Origin: Apoda limacodes
Taxonomy: Eukaryota; Arthropoda; Insecta; Lepidoptera; Limacodidae
Reading direction: 5' to 3'
Assembly (NCBI GenBank): GCA_946406115.1
Contig: OX291549.1
Location: 22,219,901-22,283,900 of the forward strand
Length of the DNA: 64,000 bases
Part shown: one piece after another, positions 23,526 through 35,500 of the stretch
Layout: each line of letters begins with the position of its first letter
How positions within the stretch are numbered: the stretch's first letter is position 1
Translations under genes and position numbers: made by a program
Notes under the pieces: model-generated
The model's input: only the letters and a program-made list of their open reading frames with translations
Databases searched by the model: none
Told to the model about the DNA's origin: nothing

Positions 23526-26500
23526 CTGCATTGGGACAAAGACAACACGTATTAGTAGCTAGTAAGGAAGCGAGCAGGCGGGCACTGGCGCTGGCTGCAG
23601 GCGTGGGCCCGTCTGCTCGCGGCACGTCCGCCTGCGGTTACCTTTGAGCATGTGGCTGGCGGGGGCGACTGTGAATGGACGCGCGGCTCACTACACGATG
23701 TAACTGGACAGAAAGCTCACGACGACAATCGCCAATATCAGCAGACACACTAGGATCATTATCTTCTTCTGTTGACGGCCAACCCGCGCCGATCATGTAA
23801 CAGTACTTTTTAATCTATGGCTGACCGCGACGCTTCCTAATTCCATATTCTATTTCCTAACAACACTGGAGGATATTTAAAAATAAAAAGTGCGCGTCAT
23901 TTGCCCGTTTAGATTGAAAAGTTGATGTAATAAAAATAAAAAATCGAAATCAAATAAAATAAATAAGTGTAATTTAGGAAAATAATGAACATATTTACAA
24001 CTTGAGTAAACAGTTATACAATTTACATTGAATTTTGTAACTCATCTATTTGCCGGTCAGATAGGCATACAACAATATCCATACACAAAGAAAGATACTA
24101 AAATAACTACAGTTTTAAACATTTCATAAAGAACGAATAAAATTATTTGACAGTCTTTTAATAAGTACAGACAGACTATATGGAACATTGATATAGGTTA
24201 CAAACAAAGCTTTATGAATACTTTATTAAATAATTATATTTTCTTTAAAGTCTCAAGAGTAAAGCCCATCACACACGGAGCTATAACATATATAAATATA
24301 AATTCTAGCGACATATATTATGATATATCTTCTATTACAATCTTTGAATGACCACACACGCAGCTATAAAATATATTTTATAGTAAGGTATATTATATTT
24401 TGTCATATGATCATATTCAAACACAGGATGTTCCATTTCTTGACTCGCGTGAAAAATACAGATTTATATATTTGTCAGCTGCTCTACACGCGCTATAGGC
24501 TAAACGGCAAACCCTAGATAATAGTAAAAAAAATTAGCTATAGAAAGCTATAGCTGTAATTATAATTCGTACGCGGGAGATTCGGTTGTATAAAAAAAAC
24601 AGCTTAATTGGATGCGATTGATGTCGTTGGTGCCAATATATAATATAGCGCAACATATTTTAACATATCAAGCTCCGTGTTTGACGGGCTTAAGCTCAGG
24701 TAACAATTTAGAAAAAAACAACGTAAATAAACAATCTTATTTTTTCAAACTATGAAAATAACTGCACACTGGTTCATGGTCTTAAACAGATGAATGTTAT
24801 CTAAGATAAAAAGTACCATGGCATCTGCCCCTTAATTCTATTCAGTTAACAATATAATTGGTAATTCTGCTATACATCAAGGGTAAAAAAAAAGTTAAGT
24901 CCGTATAGATTCTAACCAACCCAGAATCATATTATTCTATTGGCTTTTAAACGCAGAATAGCAATAATATTACATTTGACCACTGTTGCACGAAAAAGCT
25001 ATATTTTAAATGAAAATAGGTAGTTTCGTCACAAATATTGTAACACTTTTTGACATAAGTTTATATCTCATGCACAGAAGGTGTTATAATTAGCCGTTAA
25101 ATAACAAGATTAAGATTAAGGTGTTATAAACAGTAGTTAATAGACCTACCTATGCATATATTCTGAAAAATATCAATGAGTGTTAATTTTTTTTGTGCGC
25201 ATAAAGTCTGTATCTCGTGAAAGGAAGGTGTTCTAAATAGTGGTTAAGGTGTCATATGATATTGCCAATTGTTTTGTTAATTCATTACTGGATCGTGGTC
25301 AATCGCTAAGTCCGCCTAAAGATAAAAATAAATTAAACAAAAAAAACTTTATACAACGGCCAAAAAAAAGGAAAAAAAAAAAAAAACATTAAATAATAGT
25401 TAGATAGGTGCCTCTTTAAGAGGGTTCCTGACGTCCACTAGCGCCGCCAATGGTCATTTATAATTTCTGATGTAAACAAAGCTAATTTCGAAAATGTCTA
25501 CAGAAATATGTAACTAGTTGCATGTTATTTTTTAAAAAAAATTATATTGTTTCTAGTATAAATCAGAGATGAAGATAGCATATCTGCTAAAAGTTACCAT
25601 TTTTCAACAGGGGTAACGCTCTTAACTTGATTCCAGTACAATTTACTGGCATAAACCAGTTCCTCTGCTTGTTATACAATTTTGGGCATACAGAGTAACC
25701 TCAGCAGTAAAATATGTATATGCGGCCATTTGTTTTTATTGTATCCGAAATGAACTGTTCTTACAGATTATAAAACTATTACTTTCAATAATATTAATAA
25801 TAATAACAATTGAATGGTATCCGAAGAATAGTAATTATATATAATTACTATACCCCATATAGTAAGTAATATTTAAAACATAACAAGTATATTGATATAA
25901 GAATTAGTACAATCTATTATTCTGATCAGCTAGGTTCCTCTTGACACTCGATTTCAATTCCAATGTCAAATTAGGAATTGTGGAAAAACTATTTATAGAT
26001 TTTATGCCTCAAAATAAAAAAAATGTTATTAAAGATTGATCAACACCAAATTTATGCAATTCCAATATAAGTATGTAATTAAAAACTTTCTCTTTTTACA
26101 AGATAAAACCGGATTAAAACTCGTTTGGAATTGAAATTACTTTCAGGAGTAGCCTGTTATCTTATTTTTTCATAGCGGTGTTAACATAATTTTTTTTTTT
26201 CAGTTGAGTTGTTGAGTCCTTGTCCAGAGGAGGCAAATATGCTACGATTACATTCGCGCGAAGTTATACGCACGTAGACGAGGTACTAGGCGCCGATCCA
26301 TGTCATGTGAGTCGTCTAGAGCGGCTATAGTTGCGTTCACAATACGCGCGAATCAAAACTTGTGCGAAACGCGTCATGTCCAAGGGAATTCGCCTATTCT
26401 GGATCTTTCAAGGTCATTCAACAACTTGTTTGTTTTTATTCTGAATACAACAATTTAATAATTATTAAAATGAGTAAAATGCTTAATAAATGCACAGTTA

Positions 26501-29500
26501 AAAATAGCTATTCCGAGAAGCCATCAGCCGAAATATTCACCAAAACTATTTAAAATTATATAAATATTACGGATTTTTTACACAAAGTAATGAAAATTCG
26601 GCAAATATTGTGGGATAAAATTGCTGTTTCGCAAATATCTAGATTTAAACAGCTGCTGATGATTGAGAAAATAAATTTCAAAAATATTAGGCAATACCTA
26701 AGCATAATTTCAAAGTTTTCATATTTAAAAAAATGTAAAGTGTATGTATTTTTTTTTTAATTTTTATAATTATATTGTCCATGAAAATCTGTGCCCTAAG
26801 GAGGAGCACAATAAATTCAATTGTAAATATTGTAAAGGTTCAAATATAATTCATCACACTTAATCTAAACTACTAATTTATTAAAATTATTTTAATTTAG
26901 CTTTGAGCTCAATGATATCTTAGCCTCAGATTTCAATACTAAAACTTTTGAATATAGTTAAACTGACGAATTAGATCCGCAATAAAATACAAATATTTAT
27001 TAAAAATTAATAATTAATATCATAAAAAATGTTAATTTCTCACATAATTTAAGAGAAAAAGTAGCACAAAATTATGTGCTATTTTTCTATTGACCTAATA
27101 ACATTTCGAAATTTATTTTTTTGCATACTTTTAAAAATAAATTTAGTAGATACTTTAAAAAATTGTCATATAAATTCTGTTTATTATACGTTCATTATTA
27201 AGTTCAATGTTAACTTACGAAAAATTATAAATGTTTTGACAAGTGATAAAGATCACAACTATTTACAATTATGTTTTTATTAACAGATGTTGAACACGAA
27301 GTATTTTTTTTATAGCACAGGATTGTGCAGAATACAATTAAAACAAAATCAGATCCACTGTGACCATTAAAGAACATATATTATACTAAAGAATTACTAC
27401 ATAGTTAATTGTGCGCTTATTTAATCCTAAGCAACAAGAAATTGATATAAAGACCTAATATTTTACTGTTACATTTCATAAAACGGCAACACCGTATTTT
27501 TTTTAATAAAATCCAGAAGCCACAAAAGAGTAAGATTTTTAGAATAATTTTTAATTTTATAAAGATATGATAAACTTCGATAAGGTTCAACTTACAATAT
27601 GTATTTAACTTATAACTAAAAATGAATACTGATTGCATTTAATAAAACAATAATGAAACATGTTAATTTACACAACAAATAATCAGACAAATTTTAAAGA
27701 AGGCAAGTTATTAAAAATAATTAAATTAACTAACAATATTATAAAGAAATGATTATAGAAAAAAAAGTTGGGGCAGAAACAAATATCTCTTTCAAACTTT
27801 GATTAAATAAAAAAAAACTCAAACAAATGACTGAGGCAGTAATGCAATAAATATAAAAATGAATTACGTAGGTGTGTGACAATGACTTTGTGGGCATTTA
27901 TTAGGTGTAAAGTAATACGTAAAAAAAAAAAACAGGTTAGGGTGAATCCGAATCAGATTTTTTACATACAAAATGCGTTACACTTAACATGTTTTACTAT
28001 AAACATTCATCATATAATTATTACTATTTACTATAGTATTTTTGTTGAATTCATACCAATTTATTGAAAAATCTGCTTATTTAATAATGTATTTGCATCT
28101 TACAGATGAATATGCTTTTTGCAAGGATGTCTAATAATAAAGCATTAAAATAATATTTTATATATTTTTTAACAATTAAAGTTGTAAATATTTAATATAA
28201 TGCAGTTGCTACATTCGAGAACATCTTTTAATGTTAAGAAGTAACATATTCTACTTTTTTATTAATTCAAAGTTTGGAAGATAAATTAAGCCCTCTTGTG
28301 ATGTACTTAAATAAATGTGTTTTGAAATATGATTTCATACCTAAGGTAGCATAGTATATACACATACAGAATAAGTATTAAGATACATAGTTATAGCCTG
28401 GTAACACCAATAAAGCTTTATTCATTAATAACATTGTATTTAAATTAAAGGACAAATTTTTTATTGCACTTTGTACATATTGTCTTTCAACATCAACAAA
28501 TAAATGAACACTACAACTATAAAGATATTAAATTTTTGTAAATATTATTTTACATGTGTTTTATTAATTTGATAATTTTATTAAATTTAGAGTAACTTAT
28601 AGTAAATCCGACCCATTTTTTTTTATACAAACTTCGTTACATTATTTTTTTTGTAATTATAAACATTTTACCACTCACTACAAGATAATAGTTCAAGTAG
28701 AGAAATGTTAAAAGTTAAATATATTTAATGTGGTGAAGTTTGTATGAAAAAATTTAAACCAGTTTCACCTTAAATAAATGTCGTTGTTGAACATGAACAA
28801 ATAATAAAGATATTGTTTAAATAAAGATTACTTATTACTATGCATAAATTAATTAAAGTTCATGCGTTACTTTTTTTAGCAAAATAAATTACACGCATAT
28901 TCAGTTGGCTTGGCGAACTCACTAGGTGTAACTCCTCCTTTACGACAGCACGATTGCTAGCACTATTATTAAAATAACCAGCGTTACAGCCAGGCATATT
29001 ATGATGAAGATTTTTTTCTGCAATAACAAAGGAAAAACAAAGAAAAAATAAAATAAATGTGATATGATAACAGCTAATAACGTATAGACTGAAAAGTAAA
29101 AATAAAGTACTTAGGCCTATGTTCCAAAACTTGCCGAGTAATTATCGCCCGGTAAAGTTGAAAAATCAACCCGTTTTGGAACGGGAGTGGTATACTGACA
29201 GGAGTGAATTTCAACCTTTTCTGTGGCATAAGAATTTAACTTGACAGATGAAAAATTACTCTACCCCGGGCGTCCCAACACCAATTTTTAAACTTCCTCA
29301 TTGTGATTTGGAACGCACCCTAGGTGACTTTTGATTCTACAGATTGTTTAAGAACTTGTGTTAGATTAATTATGTTCAAGTTTTTAAGATATTTGAAACA
29401 GTACGCAAAATATTTGTATATGTGGTGGATATATATTATTATTATATTTTTCCTGTGACTATACTACATATTATAACAAAGAAAGCTGAAATTAATAATT

Positions 29501-32500
29501 TTCTGATATGCAATTCGTATTTTGACATCCTTTAAAAATTGTACGTACTACACTACAAATCAATATGCCTCGTTTTTGTGTCAGCTACTTGCGTGTATAT
29601 CTCCAACAGCAAAGTTATCCGACGACTGTTGTTTTTCATTCTCGAGATCTAAATTTATATCCTGACATGATCAGGATTTTAAAAATTGTCTTCTCTGAAC
29701 TTGAAAAATGTCAAATTACATTAAATAAACTATATTTAGAATCTACACACAAATCAAACTTCCTGTATCGACACTGGACACCACTAAAACTGATCTAACA
29801 CCAGTTTCGTAACAATCTGTATATGCTGTTTACTATTTTTGTGTAAATTTATATTAGCATGCATCAAGTACAACCGATTAACTTCATTTAATGTATTAAA
29901 AAAACAAATTATAGTTCTAATGTTTCTCTAAATGCTTAAGTAATGTCTAGCTAGGGTAAAAGAGAATATGCAACGATATACTAGTTACCAATCAGAAAAC
30001 AAGCTTAATAATATATAAAGCAAGTGCAAATAGTGTAGTTGCATGTGGTTGCATTGTTTAAGATTGAAATACGGGCTTAATAAGGAACCGGTTGAATTAA
30101 ATGTAGGTACACCTCACCGCAATAAGAATTAGTAAGGGCCCACTTTTTTAACACACAATTGCTCACACATTTAGCAACCGCATAGTATTAACATCGGGAT
30201 AGCAATTATTTTATACATAACATAATGAACTGTGTACTATGCTGTCACAAACTCGAGTTTGTTGCTGGCTTTTATCAGTTAACATCATTGTTAAGGTGTA
30301 TCCGAACATCTTTTTTTCATTATTTCATTCACCTGAACTGGTAGTAACAGAATAATTCCACTTGACGATTAGATTATTTATTGAAAAAAACTTTTCATTA
30401 AGGCTATGGCATACCCTAGCTAAAGCGTACCTTAGAATTTTAGAAATCTTTACCGTCAGAGATTGTCCTTATCATATTATAGGCGCAAAGTACACAGTTA
30501 ATTCAACCGGCTTTTGGAACAAGCCAGACTTATAATTATTTCAGCCAGTAATGACATCTGGTTAAAGGATAATCATTATGTCCAATTGCGGTCTCCGTCG
30601 CTTTGTCAAACTAGGGATCCATTCGGCGCTTGTGTTATATTTAGTACTAGCTTTTTCCCGCGGCTCCACCCACTCAAATATGCTATCGGCAACTCCTTGA
30701 TTGTTGTAAGGTATAACTCGAGTTCTAGGCGGCGCATCAAGATATAACAATAAATGCATTTTTTTTTTTAATTAGAACAAAAGTTCGAAGTACGAAGCTG
30801 AAATAAATTGACGAACAAGAACTCACCTAAGACTGACAAAGCAACGGAGACCGTACATTGCTCTCTTTACGTTTTTTGGCAATTATTGTACCTGTAGACT
30901 AACATTATATCATGCTTAAGCTGTTACTTATTTTCACCGATTTCAATCCTAAGCGTAAAAGCATATAAAAAGTAGACATCACACTCAGCGGCAAAGTAAA
31001 TAGAATAGTTTATGTTTATTTATATTGTTTATGTTTGTTCAGTACAAAGCAAGCGATAATATTTGTGAAACGAAAAGTTTAATAATAAATTTAATAATAA
31101 CTAGCTCGTGGATTGCATAAAGCATTATGTTACTTTCGTTTTTAAATATAACTTATAAAACTAGTGTTATAATAGTAGTCTTTGAACTAACTTGTGTCAT
31201 AAAGAATGTACTTAAAACATTAAAGCACGAGCCACGAGTAAACCGTACTGAAAAGAGGTGCTACACGCTTCCGCAAGATTACCGCGTAATTAACTAGAGT
31301 TGAGATTCATAATCACAAAATTGCAAACATATTTATTTTAAATTATTTTTTTTACAAAAATAAAACAACGTCATGTAACATGTTAGACTCATCACCACGT
31401 GAAGTCGTGCTATGCTGTTGTAAAACTCAACTGTGTCTCGTTTCACAAACTATCAAGTTATAAAGTACTCACATTCGCAACAATTGCATAAATAGCCTCA
31501 CTAAAAATTGTTTAAATCTTGTTGTAGTTTTCGTATTCTTACACTGAAAGCTAACGCATGCAGGTCACCATGCCATGGCAGATATTATGATAATAATAAA
31601 TACAAACAAAAAAAAAACATAAAAGAAATAAAACAATTTGGACAACAACACGCCGAGTTACGCCATATAAATTAAAAGGCGAGTTTTTTTTTTGCATTTC
31701 TAAGATTTTAAAATTAACCTTTTTTTTAATGAATTTAAAGTTTAAAGTTTTCTACGAGATCTTCTGTATAGAGGCTTTTTAGGAAAATAATTGTCTACAA
31801 CTTAAAATAGCCATAACCATTCACACTAACGTTTGCAATGTCTATCGTTATCTGCTGACCAAAATAGTTTTGAACACTTCTTTATTCCCAAATATATATT
31901 TATATAAAAAAGCTATTTTTTTTTTTACTGAAATTATATTTCATGCATAACATTCCTGAAAATTGTTATTAAATTTTAATAAACATGCATCTTAGAATAA
32001 ATAATTAATCGAAGCGGTTAAAAAGTTTAAAATAAAACTGTAAATTAGCCTAACGCCCATTGTTATCCCAAATAAATTTTTTATTTAGTTTTTCCCATCA
32101 ACCGGCAGTTTTTTCCCTTAATTAATAAAGCACTTTCAGTTTTAAAATCAATTTATAGAAAAAAAAGTAATGAAAGCTGTAAATCCAAAGACTTTATATA
32201 GGTTGTTGTTATTAGGATTAAATTTAAAAAATGTAGGTAAGTGGCAACACCGTGATCCGTTAACACTGAACTAGGAGCCAAGTTTACCTTCCGCGCTTTG
32301 TTGAAATAATCGATGGCGACTTTGAGTTCTCCGCGTCCGGACTCCACGTAGTCTGTGGTCTGAGTGACGTGGTGCTCGATGCGGTCTATCAATTCGCCCT
32401 GCTCTCACTAAGGTGAAGGTCGCTAGGAGGGAACGGGACGCACAACCGAAACGATTGGCCGATTGGTTCATCATTTATAACCCACGTCAGTATTGTTACA

Positions 32501-35500
32501 GTAGCCGCCCAAGGTAGAACTGACCGATAATGTTAAAAGTTAGAATATAATTTGACCAAAAAAAAGTGAAACACCATGGACATAGTAAGACTAAATAAAA
32601 ACATGTCAGTAAATATAAGGCGTGTTATAGTAATTAACGTATAGTGTTATTAAATAAATGATAAATGCATAATGTTTGTCAATATGTTACACAATAAAAT
32701 TAGAGTTTTTAACAAAATCACCATATACCAAAGGCAAATAACGCACACACCAACATATATAAGATTTGTTATATGTAAGGTCATATAATGAAATGTAGAA
32801 AGCTTATTTCCATCCAGTGAAGTAAATACAAGTACAGTTTACAGATTAACATACAACAAGTAAAGCCAATTAATTAGTAAAGATGAATAAAGAAAAATAA
32901 ATAAAATAAATAGGATAACAAAATGAACCAATCACCGAATGATCAAATAAACAAAATGCTGAATTTTACATGTATAATGAAACATAACAAGATAGGAAAC
33001 AGGATCGGGTGTGGTGGTGAGGGTGTGGGATGGACAAACAAAAAGAGAACGAATTAATAACGGATGAATCTGTTGTTGGATGACGTCACTCACCCGCCGG
33101 GCTTTGCTCTGGTATCTCAGGGCCTTCTTTGTGTCCTGCGTGGCTGTTTGGACATAGTCCACAGCGTGTTCAACATGATACTCAATGCGGTCGATCATCT
33201 CACCCTGTATACCCAGATCGATCCTTTATTTTATACATTAACCTTTTCACATAATAATTAATCATCGTAGTTAAAGTATATGTGATTTTTTACATGTCCA
33301 CTGTTATGTTAAGTCGATTTACGTGGAAGTCGATATAAAACTTACCCAAATGGATTTATTAAATGGACTTTTTTTTATATTCATCTGCCTTTTGTAAGAA
33401 ATAAGGCAGGGCGACTTACCTACTTTTGATATTCGTCAAAAAATAGCAAAGTTCTTCCATTGTACCTCTGATTGCTAAAAAGGGAACGACACACGGGACA
33501 TATATAATACCCCTTATCAGAAGTTATGCGGCGATGGGCTCACTACCTGTCACGCAGGACTGTTACAGTGTTTGGTGGAAAAAGGCTGTTCCCCAAAGTT
33601 TGATGTGGCCAAGTTTTTAGCCCGATTCTGGGGATTAAAGCCGTGGTTAGGCTTTCGAACTGCAATGCAGAGGGTCAGAGATTAAAATAACGCAAATGCT
33701 GCTTACAACTATGGCGAATCACCTTTGTTGAACTTGTTGACCAGTAATTTGTACCCTTGTGTTAAAGCACAGTTGAACACAATAATTAATTGTTTATATA
33801 ATATTAACCTGCATATTGTTAATATGCAGGTAAACATTAATCTTTCCGGCATTGCTGTCTGGGATAATTATATGGTTTTATAATATCGTAATTCGCCGAG
33901 CTGCGCAAGAATGTCTGCCATTATTTGTAACAGTAGACAAGATAAGTCTGATGACATAGCATGGTATCATCATTTCTAGTAGAGTGGAATAAGACCATGT
34001 ATATGAATATGCCAAACAGTCCAACTGGGTGCTGTTGGCGCACCGCGGTTTCATCTTTGCCAGTTTATTTAGTGTACAGCAGCAGACAGAACTAACCTGA
34101 CGACCCATTTGACGAGCAGTCATGTTGAGGTGCGCAACACGACAAATGGACAGTTTGAAACCGATTCCCATTGGAGTTGTATAATCAGGTAAGGAACTGA
34201 TTCAAGAAGCATGTCTATTTACGTGTGTAGCTTACAGTTCAAGGTCTTTTGAGTTAATTTATATATGTTCGCCGGCATGTATCTAACATATATGTATATG
34301 ACTACACTTGTCAGACGAGGCCATGTACTGAACCTAATCCTAAACAAGCATGACCATATTTGTGATCAGTTGTGGCTTGGGGATCAAAACTTTCTGCACC
34401 AAGCATGATGTCAGCGTTCCGCATTTCTATATTATCCGATATATATTGACATTATATAACGAATGATCCAGCGTGATGAAGTTATCATATTAGACACCTG
34501 CCTCCTTAATCAAGTCAGTAAGTAAGTCTCATTACAACGCAAGTAAACGGACAATACATGTCACTGTCATCTCGGAACCAGATGCTTTTTACTGACTTGA
34601 ATAAGGGGGCTGATCCTTGACGAGTATAGGAATATTCCATGTAAAGTTAGGGGATCGATGTCTTCCTTCAGGATGAGGAACTCACTGTGTCGCACTTTGA
34701 CTATGGCCGTCATCTATTTAGTATACCATAGTAGACCTATTTAGCCTAATGACGATATGATACTAGACCTGACTCTCGACGAGCATGGCCATGTCCATGA
34801 ACATGTCGTGCAGCTCACGGATGGAGGTCTCCAGCTTGATAATGTCGGCGTGCCGCGCTTCTATGTCCGCCAGCGTCTGTTTTGCCTGCTGCGTCTCCAT
34901 TATAATCTGAAATTTAACAACACACTTATGTGAATACTATCTTCTTCTAGGGACTGTCTTTAGTAGACTATAGATGCCCCATGTGAATTAGTAGTGGTTG
35001 TTGTTTCATACGGATTAGAGATTTAGATGCGGGTGAGATTAGATTAGACTTTCGACATTTGCTTTGATTTGTAATGTGTATTATATTTGAATGATTCTTG
35101 TACAGACATTACATTACTTGTCAGCCAATAAATATGTAAAGCACCTTAAAAACCTTGCCATTTTGCTATATAGCAACGTCATTATGTCAGACTATCGTAA
35201 ATTGTATATTTGATCAAAAACACCACAATGTACTGTATTTTATGCAATGTTTGAATAATTTGACATAAAGAGTATAAGATTCAAAGATGTCGCATCCATA
35301 TCCGGATGCCATGTTTTCGACCATTTTTGTGTTCACATCTCCAGTGACTTCAAGTTACATGATTATTTGAAATACTCGGTCAAGTTGGCGTCGAAGAAAC
35401 TTGGTGTATTCAACGGAGCGAAGCAGTACTTCGGGACAGAGGGACAAAGGTTGCTGCTTTATAAGTTGCAAGGCCTGTCCCACATAGAGTACTATGCAAT

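Noticed and set aside
33810..33834. microRNA precursor
   Set aside because: The hairpin stem is only 11 bp with a 3-base loop, too short for a miRNA precursor.
33878..34171. 97-codon minus-strand open frame
   Set aside because: It crosses two decayed copies of the Syx1A zero-layer exon and their flanks; the openness is incidental and the SNARE heptads are lost.
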